A DNA stretch of 64,000 bases from Chrysemys picta bellii (lineage: Eukaryota; Chordata; Testudines; Emydidae). The stretch spans positions 58,557,439-58,621,438 of the forward strand of contig NC_088800.1 in NCBI RefSeq assembly GCF_011386835.1. Direction: 5' to 3'. The notes beneath the pieces are model-generated. The model worked only from the letters and a program-made list of their open reading frames with translations. It ran no database searches and was not told where the DNA came from. The position numbers and the translations under genes were made by a program. How positions within the stretch are numbered: position 1 is the stretch's first letter; every line of letters starts with the position of its first letter. Positions 22,601 through 33,881 of this stretch are shown one piece after another.

Positions 22601-25600
22601 GTGAGGTGTGACTCTACATTCCACAGTGTGCGCTGCCCTCTATCCATGTGGACTCTGCTACCACACATTAAACGTTCTGTAGTTCACTTCACTGTATTTG
22701 ACTTTGAAACCGAGGTACATCAGAGCTCACTTAAGAACTTTTAGTGTGGACACAGACAGTAAGTGTACGATGTAGATTTACGCCCGCCCGCTTGTCACAC
22801 ACTTGGTCTAGACAAGCCTCTAGTATAGTCAGACTTAGTATTATTAGATTTACTAATAAACTCCTTAAAGTAAAATTTCTTTAATATGCACTATCCTTGC
22901 TGAGAATGCCAGCCAACAGTGCTCTGGAAATGTGGACTTCATCTCCAATTTTAAAACAGAAGAAGTGACAAAAGAGAAATGAATTGCTTTTCAAGGATGA
23001 GTAAACAACCGTTGAATATTGAGATGAAGACAGGATGGTAAAATGAGGCAGAATTACATCCCTCACATTTCAGACTTTGTAGTTGACTGACCAGTTATCT
23101 TGACTGAATAAAGTTCAGTAATTATTATTTTTGCATTTCTATTATTATTTCAGCATTTGTGTTAGATCACTTAGTGAGATGCGATCAGAAATGTATTGTA
23201 CCTGCTGCAATGACAACATCAACCTGAAGCTGTGAAAGTTGTTCCTTTGTAACAGAATCCCAGTCAAGTTCTGCAGCAGTTATTTTTGGTCCTTGTAAAT
23301 CCATCACTTCTGTCCTCTGGTTTTGGGATTGCATTTTGGTGTGATTCCCAGTTTCAGACTCCAGAACAAAGCCATTTAAATGGATGTTTTCTCTCAGTTG
23401 CTCAAGAACACAGTGATGGTAGTCACTAAATACATATGCCTTGGGATTACAGGTTTTACAGATTGCAATTCCGGTGAGGCCAATCCCACTTCCTAATTCC
23501 AAGATGGTCCTGAAGGTTAATGGATTAAAATAAGTATTTACACACGGATCTAAACAAGATTCAGTTACAGAATCAAAACCAATAGACGCGTATGCACCTA
23601 AGAGCAAAAGTAGCTGTAAATGATTTCAGTGATTCTTGAATAAACTATCCAAATTCCAGTCTTTGCTTCAAATAAGTACCAGGAATGAAAAATAATTAGG
23701 ATTCAATTATAACAATAGCAATTAGAGAGTGAAAATACAAATAAAATTAACAGCTCCTGGGGACCAGTACAGGACTGTTCCCTGTGCTATATTATGCATA
23801 TATCCAGACTAGGGTGACCTGACAGCAAATGTGAAAAATTGGGACGGGGGTGGGGGGTAATAGGAGCCTATATAAAAAAAATACCCAAAAATCGGGACTA
23901 TCCCTGTAAAATTGGGACATCTGGTCACCCTAATCCAGACTAAAATGTTATCTTATTAAATTTATATATTAGCCTCCTAGTTATACCTCCTTGGACTGCC
24001 CTAAACAACTGCTGTCTTCCTTACGAAAAGAGTTTGGGTTGAAGGATAAAGAAATGTCAGGATGAAGCCTAATAATACTACAGGCTGAATATAATCCGAT
24101 GTTTGGCAGTGGGGAATAGGCTCCGGTTTCACTTACCAATGGAGACAGAAAATTCTTCCATCAGACAGTCCCTAAATCTTCTTAGGGCTTGTCTACATTA
24201 CCTGCTGGATCGACAGGCAGCGATCAATCCAGCTGGGGTCGATTTATTGCGTCTTAGTTTAGACACGATAAATCGACCACTGAGCACTCTCCCGTTGACT
24301 CCGGTACTCCACCAGGGTGAGAGGTGCAGGCAGAGTCGACGGGAGAGCGTCAGCCATCAACTTACCGCAGTGAAGACACCGCGGTAAGTAGATCTAAGTA
24401 TGTCGACTTCAGCTATGTTATTCTCGTAGCTGAAGTTGTGTAACTTAGATCGATCTCCCCCTAGTGTAGACCAGGCCTAAGATTAAAGCTCAACTGTGAC
24501 AGACCAGTGACAGAAAGGGCAGCAGTTAGCCCAGAGGTGGGCAAACTATGGCCCACGGGACCATCCTGCCCAGCCCTTGAGCTCCTGGCTGGGAAGGCTA
24601 GCCCCCGTCCCTCCCCTGCTGTCCCCCCTACCCCGCAATCAAGCCGCAGAGCGGGCAGCGCAGCTGGCTCCAGCCGGGCGGCGCGGCTGCTAGTCCTGCC
24701 GCTCTGGGCGGCATGGTAAGGGGACGGGGAACAGGGGAGTTGGATAAGGGGCAGGGGGTCCTGTGGGGTAGTCAAGTGATGGGGCGGTTGGATGGGGTGG
24801 AGGTTCTGGGGGGGGCGGTCAGGGGACAGGGGGGTGGGAGTGGATGGGGTCGGGGAAGTTAGGGAACGGGGGAGGGGGGGTTGTATAGGTGGTGGGGTCC
24901 TGGGAGGGGGCGGTCAGGGGACAAGGAGCAGGGGGGGTTGGATGGGTTGGAGGTTCTGAGGGGGACAGTCAGGGGGTGGGAAGTGGGAGGGGGTGGATAG
25001 GGAGCAGGGGCCAGGCTCTTTGCAGAGGGGCAGCCTTCCCTATGCGGCCCTCCATACAGTTTCAGAACCCCGATGTGGCCCTCGGGCCAAAAAGTTTGCC
25101 CACCCCTGAGTTAGCCAATCAATGGTTCATTCCAACAACAGACGTGAACTGTTAAAACAACAGATGAGTATGATCTAGTGACTGAACCAGGACTCCTGGG
25201 TTCTATCCCTGTGCTGCCAAGAACAAGTCAGTTAACCTCTTTGTGCCTCAGCTTAACAATCAGCAAAACTGGGAAAATATGTATTCACCCCCTCCTAAGT
25301 GTGATGTGAAATTTAATTCATTGTCTGTGAAGTGCTCTGAGATCCTCAGATGAGTTGAGAGAAGTATTTTATGATTTCCTTATTACTTGATGATTTAAAA
25401 GTGTTTTGGGCAAGGGAAATTAATACTCCTCCCTCTCCCCTTAGGGTTATGGATACCTGAGTTGGAGTTTTTGTCTAGGATTTTAAAAATATGCATTGTT
25501 ACAGTTCTTAGTTATATTAGGGGCATATACAGGGGTATAATGTCAAACTACAGTCATGACACTCATTTATAATATGAATGAAAACATTTAAGTTAACTCT

Positions 25601-28600
25601 GTTCCCCCAGTTTTCTAGCTGTGATTTCATGTAACTAGAGCTCCATTACCTGTTACTGAAAATGGCAGAATTCTCTATTGCCCATTCGGCAAGATAAAGA
25701 GCAGCATCCCACGTGACTAGTCCTGTGGTTCCCTGTGAGATTATTGCCACCGTCTCAGAAAGTGTAACAGAGTCTCCTGTGGGCTAGAAGACACACATAG
25801 GGAAAGAAAGATGCATCAGCACAGGCACCACATTTCACAATTTTAAATCAACGTTAGCGTCTGGGAGAAGGTAAGAAGTATTCTACACTTGGGGTTTCTG
25901 AGTTTTATTTTTAAACCAATTATGGCTGTTTAAACGATAAAAACGGACATATAACAATGAAGATGATATTAGCTTTTACCAGTAAGTAGCTTTTATAACA
26001 GGTGGTAGATTCTTCTTTATTTAAAATATCTGCTAGTACATCATACAATTCATCCAGGGGTTCGGTTGCTATGGACTCATGCTGTGGGAAAGAGAAGAGA
26101 AATCAGTGAAGAACTTCAGATCTCCAGACATTATTAACAAAACACAGGCAATAAACATATAGTCAAATACCATTTATTCCTTTTTTAACCATAACATATG
26201 CATTTAATGCTAATTTTTTTTATAACAAGTGATCAGCCAAGCCTGGGCCAATATTGCGAAAAACAGATTTTCAAGTTACTTTTAATAACAGGTCTAATGG
26301 AAAAAGAGCACCAAGCAATATATAATCCCAACACTACCTTTTTAATGAGTTCAGATATGAAGCATCTTCTGTACTTCACGGAAGGGGGATATTTCATGCA
26401 TAAGGGGTGAAGAATAGTCTGAAATGATAAAACAACACCTGCAGACCAACCAGCTACCAGGTGAGGATTTTATCAGAGGCACTGAAGGAACAGAGGAGGA
26501 AAAGATAGCTACCAATTTGCTCGGTTCACTTTGTACCTTGGGAAGCTGGGTGATTTCAATTTGCAGCTAAGTTATTTGATACTCAGCTGGAAAATCAAAT
26601 TCTGTGTACATTCCTGCAGAGAATTCTGGTACCACTGGCCGGTCACAAATGTGAGGAAGCCACACATCCTCTACTTTGCCCCTCAAAAATAAACAGTAAA
26701 ACTGAAAGGAAAATGAGTCTGAGTGGTTCTTTCCTCTCATTTTTCTTCCATGCCCCATCCCCCTAAATAGTCAATAAACAGGACGGCTCCATCTACACTT
26801 GGAGCTGGGAGCCATTCCTAGCTTCCGTACGCATACTCACTCTAGCTCCATGCTGGACTCAGAAAAGAGACTCTCCCCACACATGTCTACCCTTTGTTTT
26901 GAATCAAGGCAACATTCACTGAGAAAGTGTTAGTCACATTGGTCCTCCAGCAAATGAAAAGTTGGAAAGTTAGGTCACTTCAGGTCTCCAGTTACCCCAA
27001 CAACCATGTTATGGTGAATTAGGTCCTTTAATTTACTCTTAATAGTTACAGTTCCCTTTATATAAGGCTGAATTCTGCACTCGGCTAGGCGTGATGGATC
27101 CTGACTCCAAAGTGGTGCTCTCCCTACATGTGGACATCTCAGTCAGGGGTTCCACATGTGGAAGGTGATCAATACGTAGGACTTGAGGCCCATTGTGCTC
27201 CAGAGTTGGAAACACACGTTTGTTCAGAAGAAGGTGTTCACTGTGACAATATGACAAGAATTTGATACTAAAGACTGTGGAGAAGTACTTGATATTCTAC
27301 AATCCTTTATGAAGCAAGTAGGGAGTGAACTGCAATCACATGTGATAGACGGGAAATGGGAATAGCATTGTTTTCCCAGTATTTGTACCACATATGAGGG
27401 TGTAGTACTTATTTCCATACACACAAAGACACATTATCAGTCAATAGACCATATATGTCACAAACAGACCTGTTAGAAAAATTGAAGTTAGAGCTTTTTC
27501 TTGTTTTTTTTGTATTAAAAATGTCATTGCCATTTTGAAAACTTTCCACCAGCTCTAAAAGACCAATACTTTATATTTAAAAAAATAAGACAGAGTTGTA
27601 ACTATGTTTTAATGCAACTGATCAGAGGGCACAAGCCCACTGAAAGGAATTACTGCCTTTTCATACGTTCCAATTTAAATTACAAAGAGCCTGTGGGAGA
27701 CTAGCAATCTCTCAGATTTGGGAGAGAGTTGAACAGCCTTTCACTTCCAGGTTGCCAGTTCAGACCGAGTCAGACCTAGAAGACATTGCAAGTGTTTATC
27801 ACTCATGGGTAGGACCCTACCAAATTCACAGCCATGAAAAACACATCATGGACCGTGAAATCTGGTCTCCCTCTGTAAAATCTGGTCTTTTGTGTGCTTT
27901 TACCCTATATTATACAGATTTCATGGGGGAGACCAGCATTTCTCAAATTGGGGGTCCTGACCCAAAACGGAATTGCAGGGGGGGTACAAGGTTAGTTTAG
28001 GGGGGTTGTGGTATTGCTACCCTTACTTGTGTGATATTTTCAGATCAGGGCGGCCAGAGAGCAGTGGCTGTTGGCCAGGCGCCCAGCTCTGAAGGCAGCG
28101 CCTTGCCAGCAGCAGCGCAGAAGTAAGGGTGGGAATACCATACCATGCCATCTTTACTAGGGATGTAAAACTGCAAGCATCAGTCTTACCAATAATGTAT
28201 TCAGTAAACAGTAAGAGGGCCGAGACTGGGGCCACAATTGGGGATGGGCGCGGGCTGGAGCCCTGGGACCCCAGGGAGGCTGACTCGCGGGTGCAGGGCC
28301 AGCAGCTGGGACCCTGGGTAAAATGTGGGGGTACTGCAGCAGCCCCCGCTCCTCTAGTTCCTGCACCTATGTTGTGAACTCGTTAACGATTAAATGTTTA
28401 GCCGATACAATTTTAATAGTTTAAACGGTTATTTTTTTAAACGCTATTTACATCCCTAATCCTTACTTCTGCGCTGCTGCTGGTGGAGGCTCTGCCTTCA
28501 GAGCCTGGCTCCCAGCCAGCAGCTGCCACTCTCCAGCTGCCCAGCTCTGCAGGCAGCGCCACCATCAGCAGCAGCACAGAAGTAAGGGTAGCAGTACTGC

Positions 28601-31600
28601 AACTCCCCCTACAATAACCTTGCGACCCCCCACAACTCCTTTTTGGGTCAGAACCCCTACAATTACAACACCATGAAATTTCAGATTTAAATAGCTGAAA
28701 TCACGAAATTTATGATTTTTAAAATCCTACAACTGTGAAATTGACCAAAATGGACCCTGAATTTAGTAGGGCCCTACACATGGGAAAGGAGACAATGATC
28801 TCAGCCCAAGACCTACTGAACAGAATTCATATCACAACCCACACTACCCCCTAAATTGGTACTAACTGGCATTCTTCTTGTAGCCTCAGATGCAGCAAAG
28901 GACTGAATGGGAATGGAGAGTGAATTAACCTCTCACCCTTAGAGATGGCTCCTCATGTCAAGGTAAAAGCACACAGGTGGAGTATTCTGGGAAGTTTATA
29001 CTGCTGCACCCCTCACTGTATTGCCTCTATGAATCAATGGGGAAATTCAGTGCCTGATACGCTGCATGAACACTACAGTCTCTGACCATTTCTAAAATTT
29101 CAAAATAAATAAAAACATGCCTTTCTTATGTTCCAACTCCCTGGCCTATGAAGGATAGTTACATAACATGAATAAAAGGAAATCTGCTATTCTATTGGGC
29201 ATACAGGGAGATTAATATTAGATCTGACTTCCTTAACTGTTTTTTAAATACAATTTTAAAAGAGTACGATGCAATGGTTTTCATTACACTAGGTGGCATC
29301 ATATCTTTAGAATAGTTCTAGTCTGCTCTATGATATGTATTGAAATCTGATTATATTAAAATAACATGTTTTACCTTCTGCAAAATATCCAGCAGTAGCA
29401 AGGCATCTGATGAACTCTTTAATTTTTTTTCAAGTTCCTACACAAAAGGAGGGGAAAAAATGTTGAGAAATATTCCAGGATGCTATTCCATTACCACGTT
29501 TGAACAGCACAAACTGGTGAAAACTCCTTTAACAGAGTATGTTAAATGCTTCGTGATTAAAAAAAAAAAAAAATCACACCCAGATGGTAGGAAATAAAGA
29601 ATTAGTATAGAGCCTTCTGTAAATCATAATATGAACATAATCTATAATGTATGTGGCTGCTACTGCAATACAAATACATAATTATTATTATTAATTGAAT
29701 GAGGAAAGTACTACAAGACAAAGGTGAAGGCCAGATGACTAGTCAGTCAGCCCTCCCACACTAATGTACAAAGCCCCCACCCAAATGAGGTGAGAAATAT
29801 TAAATCTTCCCTTCTTCAAGAGGAGAGCTGAATATCTCCCCAGACATTGGAAATCTTGGCATCGGAGTAAGAACAAAATCTGCCTGTTGCTAGACACTAA
29901 ATCCCCCACATAGATTTATTGCATTCATTGTCTAGAACAGAACTCTTGTAACCAAGAGTGCTGTTTCAATATAACCTCAGTGGCCAGTTATATTTCTTCA
30001 GCCTTTTTTCATTGATCCACTACTAGCCAAAGCTGCTCACCTTACTCAGATGACTAGTTCCACTGAAGTCCATGGGACCATTTGTGTAAATAAGGCAAGT
30101 GGGGATTTGGCTCTTCATTAGTGGCTGAAATGCTGAGAAAATGGTTCACAGAGGAATGTATTCATGGTGAACTCAACAGTAGTAAAACTCACTAGATAGT
30201 GAAGTAAACAGATGTCCTGAATTGTTTCAAAACACTGCTGTCTGTAAACTGCAAATCCTCCTACAGGGAAAGTGTTCTGAGAAAAAAAACTTACTTTACT
30301 GCAAAAGGGTCAATGTATATTGAGGCTGATGTCTGAAAAGTGACACTACAGCACATTGCAACTGAAACACAGAGGTTTCAAGAGGAATGATTAGTGACAC
30401 CCACTGTCTGCTAAACTCAGGCATTCTTTATTCTATACTAATAAACTCATAACAGGAGCTGCCAACGCACCATTCTGAACATACTGCAAATATTCTATGG
30501 TGAACTGATTTTCTGAAATTAGCTTTGCTAATACCAGATGCTACGAACAAATGAATTAGACCATGAAACACAGCCATTTGAGGAAAGAAAAAAATCCTCC
30601 AAATGAGCGTTATTTGTACTAAGGAATTAGCTTGTAAATTGAGGGATTTTGTTGCAGAATCACTGCAGTTAACAATCTTTAGTTTTAATATTTCTTGCAT
30701 ACTTTCTGACAAATCAGACTATTCAGCTGTGATGGGGCCCATATCTTCTGAATTCTGCTGTGTACCAGATAAACTTTGAATATCTATAAATATGGGGATA
30801 TTCTAGATTGTGTACCTTATAGTTAATGTTGAGACCTGAGTCAAATTTCAGATGCATATTTACTGTCAGATAGCTTGGAATTATTACTATTCCCAGTAAG
30901 TGACTCTGCAAAGTTAATTATCAGCATATTTCAGATCAAATTGTGTCCACACCGTTCAAAGCTGAAGGCTACATTTATGTATCATTTTCCCTAGAAATTG
31001 CCTACTACTTACTTTCAGAGTGTTTTGTTGGTCCGGTGACTAATCATGGAAAGTGAATAAATTGTTCACTAAAATAGTGTATTAGTGCCTACAACAAACA
31101 TGACTATTCTGAATCTCTCTGGCTGTTGTGCTATAGCCACTGATATCGGGAACTATTAAATGAAGAAAATACGCCCCTCTGGCCGAAACCTTGAGAGCTA
31201 AGGGTTACCAAATTCAGGCTGATCGTCGGAGCCCATGGCGGATGGGACCCCAGTAACAAGTGAGCATTGAGAGAATGTGGAATTGGTCAGTGCTATGCTC
31301 GGCTGATGTGGCAACTCATGGTATTGGATGCCATCGAGGGACATCTACATAGAACACATCACTGGACATCGGCAATACCAGGAGAGATGAGCTGGAGTGC
31401 CGATGAGAAGTGAAATCAGGAAATAACTGAAATACTTCCTTGATGGATTGTATTTTCTAATGGACAACTTACCCTAAATTCTCAACTACTGAGGGACAAT
31501 CTTCACTCATTGATATATTTTGCTTTCCACAATCAACTCTCTGTACAACTTTCTATGAGTGATGTACCCGAATACTTGGATGCTAATATCTAAACTGTAT

Positions 31601-31826
31601 TGTTAAATTTATTCATCTAAATCTCGGTTATTGCTGATTATGCACTATATGTACCTTATGACTTTTAAAACAAACTTTGTATCTGTGGATAATCTAAGCA
31701 CTATACCCAGATGTACAGACACTCTTTTCTTAACCTGTGTACTATATAATTTTTTAACATTACTTTAACAAAAATTTTAAATCTGAGTGTTTAGAGGCCC
31801 ATGGAGAACTCCACAGGATCAAAGAG

Positions 31827-31870
<44 letters not shown>

Positions 31871-33881
31871 CTCTCTCTCTCTCTCTCTAAGTTTAAACAA
31901 GTAAAATGAGGCTATTGAGTTGGCCAGTGTGTGCATGCTACTGCCCTCTATGGAATGAAATCAGAGCTGCTTCACTTATAACTCCAACAGAATTCTGTTC
32001 CACAATCCCAAGCCTTCCTGTGGTACAGATTCCTAAACTGCTATGAAAGCAAAGCTGAACAGAGGGACTGAGATAGGCAGACTGTCCAAGCAAGTCCAAA
32101 AACACAGTGACCATATATCCTGGTTTCATTGGTACAGTTCTATTTTTTCCTATGACATCCAGGTGTGCCAGGCACTTCTTTCAGGTTCTTTCCATTTTTC
32201 ATTTAATCAGTCTTTTTTTTTAAATACCCATATAACATTTGCTCAAGATATACTTCTATAGCGAGCAGTGTTTGGTCTGCTTTTTCCAGGTCAGTCCAAT
32301 GCAATGAGTGTTCAGCGTGATCGACAGTGTTTGGAGCGAAGAGAAAAGCTGTTGCTGTTGATGACAGTTGTACAGTAGAAAAAAACCCTCAACTCAGAGA
32401 TATGCACACCTATCTAAGCTAGGTACTTATGAGCACCTCAGAATCTTTAATGTAGTTATGCTTATAACACCTCAATGAGGTAGGGCACTGCTATCATCAC
32501 TGAGACTCTGGCCTTGGCTACACTGGCGCTGTACAGAGCTGCAACTTGCTGCGCTCAGGGGTGTGAAAATGCCCCCCCGAGCGCAGCGAGTACAGCGCTG
32601 TAAAGTGTGAGTGTAATCAGAGCCTGCAGCGCTGCAAGCTATTCCCCTCGGAGAGGTGGAGTACTTACAGCGCAGCGAGAGAGCTCTCGCAGCGCTGGCG
32701 GCGCGACTACACTCACGCTTCACAGCGCTGCCGCGGTAGCGCTGGGAAGTCTTGAGTGTAGCCAAGACCTCTCAGTGATTTGACTAAGGTCAACCCTGAA
32801 GTCTGTAGCAGAGCAGGGAATTAAACCCAGGTCTCCCAAATTCTTGAGTAGTGTCCTAATCCCTGAACCATCCTTCCTCTCTGCTAGGACAACAGCTGGG
32901 ACCAGTGACACTAGCACACCTTAAAAAAATATAAAAAAGTTTGTATGACTATTTCCCAACTCTAAAAAACATCCCCACAGAGCACAGGAACTAGGAGCGC
33001 AGACTTGCAGTAATAATAGCAACTGATTGCATCTACAGGGCTTTTGTTCAATGGTTTTCAGCAGCCCCATTATAAAAGCCATTCTAGTGCCCCTGCTCAC
33101 AGAACTGTTTCTGATTTTGAAACGAGGATCACTTTTCAAAGATGACAGGTCTCAAAATCACAACCCATCAGTTTCACCTGAAGTAGGAGAAAGTAGCTTA
33201 TTTTTCTGATTGAAATGAGAATTTTTATATCGTTTAATTTTCTTTCCCCAACAGTAGCAACAAACCAGGTTGGAACATCAGGTCAATCAGGGGGCAGCCC
33301 ATTTCCAGCTGCCCATGGCAGGCGGGTACCAGTGGCAGGGCAGGCCAGAGGTGGCTTGGCAGAGCTGGGAGCTGAGGTGTTTGCACAGCCTGCAAGCAGG
33401 GCTCTGGCTATCCATGTTGGCTCCAGCATTACATTCTTCACGTGCTAACTCAGTCAGTGAAGGGGGAGGCTGTGGCTGGGGGCACCAGGGCCAGGACTGG
33501 GCAGCCCCAGACAGGGGCGCTGGAACAATGTGTAGAGTGGGGGGTGCTGAGAGCTATTGAACCAACACCTAAACCCTGTATATGATGGACACCACTTCAA
33601 GTCAGGGGGTGCAGCAGCTCCTATGGGCCCCGGCTCACCCGGCCGCTCCTGGGCCAGGCTGACCCGGCTGCCGGCCCCCTCACATGGACCGGCCCCAGGC
33701 AGCCCTTCGGTGCCAGCCCCGCCCCGCGGCCCCTCCCCATCTACTCCCGGGACGCGGGCTGGTGCCGGGGAGCCCGGCTCCTACTCACCGCCCAGGGGAA
33801 GGCGCTGAGCCGCCTGCCGGCCAGGAAGCCTTGCTGGAAGCGGAGCCCCAGGTGCCGGGCTTCCTCCGCCGCGGGATCCAT
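19538..33881 (-). CDS. EEF2KMT: EEF2KMT (FAM86A), eEF2-lysine N-methyltransferase, complete, 8 exons
   Basis: EEF2KMT is an S-adenosylmethionine-dependent class I methyltransferase (family 16) that methylates a lysine of elongation factor 2. Exons, in transcript order, are 33881-33789, 29437-29375, 26418-26338, 26081-25980, 25783-25650, 23509-23202, 20486-20337 and 19638-19538. Lengths 93, 63, 81, 102, 134, 308, 150 and 101 sum to 1032 nt, or 343 aa plus stop, with every junction in frame; the human protein is 330 aa. The FAM86 N-terminal domain spans about residues 1-110 (YPPSVKYRRCFISELI; DELYDVLADIL). SAM motif I is ELGSGIGLTGIAI, an acidic VFSDYHH follows, and VDVVIAAD continues into VVYD at the substrate/SAM site. 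The C terminus is VPTHTKNLFLY then ITLLKLLA. The start ATG has G at -3 and +4. The gene is tail-to-tail with ALG1, as in human. Confidence 0.96.
20337..20486 (-). CDS. EEF2KMT: EEF2KMT exon 7
   Basis: Lies between 'tttatgtag' and 'gtaaga' on the minus strand. Its AT completes the Asp of VIAAD. Reads VVYDPQITSSLISVLQQL, then KPPEIYIAFTVRNPDTYHLF. The IAFTVRNP segment is highly conserved in the family. Confidence 0.95.
20566..20757 (-). repeat. tRNA-derived SINE with CR1-like 3' end, minus strand
   Basis: On the minus strand an A box (tagctcagtggtttgagc) is followed by a B box (gggttgtgagttcaatcc), then a body ending 'ctaggagatgggatatctcc'. The 'aaggtcccttccagttct' segment near the tail resembles CR1 3' ends. 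The layout matches the cryptodiran pol III SINE. A second copy is at 46852-47035. Confidence 0.85.
20931..21209. mobile_element. Non-autonomous DNA transposon (MITE) in EEF2KMT intron 6
   Basis: The right end TGTAGTGTAGACCTGGCCTGA mirrors a degenerate left end at about 20931. A strong internal foldback is formed by 'ggtataactacgttgctc' and 'gagcaacgtagttatac' (21117-21178). Confidence 0.55.
23202..23509 (-). CDS. EEF2KMT: EEF2KMT exon 6, SAM-binding core
   Basis: Lies between 'aaccttcag' and 'gtacaa' on the minus strand. Reads TILELGSGIGLTGIAICK (motif I), then AYVFSDYHHCVLEQLREN and, after a Q/N/T-rich linker, ITAAELDWDSVTKEQLSQL and VDVVIAA. The linker (about ESETGNHTKMQSQNQRTE) is longer than I remember in the human protein. 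Confidence 0.95.
23802..23940. mobile_element. Small hAT-type MITE with perfect target duplication
   Basis: The element proper is 23810-23932. Its ends TAGGGTGACC and GGTCACCCTA are perfect inverted repeats, and it is flanked by an exact 8-bp duplication, atccagac, at 23802-23809 and 23933-23940. It lies in EEF2KMT intron 5. Confidence 0.9.
24183..24480. mobile_element. Non-autonomous hAT-like MITE
   Basis: The ends TAGGGCTTGTCTACATTA and TAGTGTAGACCAGGCCTAA are inverted repeats. The interior holds inverted 'cgataaatcgacc' and 'gtcgacttcagct' blocks. It is similar to 9716-10014 and lies in EEF2KMT intron 5. Confidence 0.6.
24524..25116. mobile_element. hAT-type element with G-rich array, intact target duplication
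   Basis: The element proper is 24532-25108, ends CAGAGGTGGGC and GCCCACCCCTG. It is flanked by exact 8-bp copies of agttagcc (24524-24531 and 25109-25116). The middle, 24720-25010, is a run of irregular G-rich repeats. Sister copies are at 46589-47359 and 37465-38261. It lies in EEF2KMT intron 5. Confidence 0.88.
25165..25395 (+). repeat. MIR SINE fragment
   Basis: Contains the MIR core pattern 'acaagtcagttaacctcttt' then 'gtgcctcagc', and ends 'gaagtgctctgagatcctc'. It is an ancient element shared among amniotes. Confidence 0.7.
25650..25783 (-). CDS. EEF2KMT: EEF2KMT exon 5
   Basis: Lies between 'gtcttctag' and 'gtaatg' on the minus strand. Reads PTGDSVTLSETVAIISQ, then GTTGLVTWDAALYLAEWAIE, one of the most conserved stretches of the FAM86 family. 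The terminal AG joins G of exon 6 to form Arg. Confidence 0.95.
25980..26081 (-). CDS. EEF2KMT: EEF2KMT exon 4
   Basis: Lies between 'ttcccacag' and 'gtaaaa' on the minus strand. Reads HESIATEPLDELYDVLADIL, then NKEESTTCYKSYLL. The DELYD.LA..L pattern matches the FAM86 N-terminal domain. Confidence 0.92.
26338..26418 (-). CDS. EEF2KMT: EEF2KMT exon 3
   Basis: Lies between 'tcatttcag' and 'gtagtg' on the minus strand, 27 codons. Reads TILHPLCMKYPPSVKYRR, then CFISELIKK, equivalent to the human HPPSCPDY...FLTKLIE segment. Both borders are in phase 0. Confidence 0.85.
27802..28784. mobile_element. Large non-autonomous DNA transposon with nested insertion
   Basis: The element proper is 27810-28776. 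The ends TAGGACCCTACCAAATTCA and TGAATTTAGTAGGGCCCTA are inverted repeats, with flanks ctcatggg and cacatggg (7 of 8). The interior contains inverted 'cagcagcgcagaagtaaggg' modules. It lies in EEF2KMT intron 2. A second copy, inverted, is at 42675-43296. Confidence 0.75.
28150..28466. mobile_element. MITE nested inside the larger element
   Basis: The element proper is 28158-28458, ends TAGGGATGTAAA and TTTACATCCCTA. The flanks atctttac and atccttac (7 of 8) duplicate a site that is intact in related copies of the host element. Its interior includes a segment (about 28330-28376) shared with another dispersed repeat. Confidence 0.8.
29375..29437 (-). CDS. EEF2KMT: EEF2KMT exon 2
   Basis: Lies between 'ttgtgtag' and 'gtaaaa' on the minus strand, 21 codons. 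Reads ELEKKLKSSSDALLLLDILQ. It corresponds to the human SLEAKLRDSSDSELLRDIL segment. Both borders are in phase 0. Confidence 0.9.
30021..30113. repeat. Foldback (hairpin-forming) repeat
   Basis: The left arm 'gctcaccttactcagatgac' is imperfectly complementary to the right arm 'tttgtgtaaataaggcaagt', around a 'ccactgaagtccatggga' loop. It resembles old amniote hairpin MITEs. Intron 1 of EEF2KMT. Confidence 0.45.
31140..31800 (+). other. Unclassified repeat-like block
   Basis: A stretch in EEF2KMT intron 1 with composition unlike its surroundings, ending in an AT-rich tail. I think it is a retroelement 3' region from its layout but cannot name the family. No frame of note. Confidence 0.3.
31831..31888 (+). 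repeat. Compound microsatellite (CA)n(CT)n
   Basis: About 18 CA units pass directly into about 10 CT units. Intron 1 of EEF2KMT. Confidence 0.95.
32514..32769. mobile_element. Non-autonomous DNA transposon (MITE)
   Basis: The ends GGCCTTGGCTACACTGGCGC and GAGTGTAGCCAAGACC are inverted repeats. The interior is rich in 'cagcgctg' palindromes. The same family occurs at 45453-45721 and 16082-16319. Confidence 0.75.
33513..33620 (+). repeat. Dispersed repeat fragment next to EEF2KMT exon 1
   Basis: Begins 'caggggcgctggaacaatgt' and ends 'gtcagggggtgcagcagc'. A matching end piece ('gcagcagcccccgctcctct') occurs inside the nested element near 28336. Probably a DNA-transposon family; not named. Confidence 0.4.

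Noticed and set aside
23185..23607. Reading the methyltransferase frame as a single-exon gene beginning MLLGAYASIGF
   Set aside because: The first 33 codons lie upstream of a clear acceptor at 23510-23511, and the true exon (23509-23202) joins exons 5 and 7 in frame.
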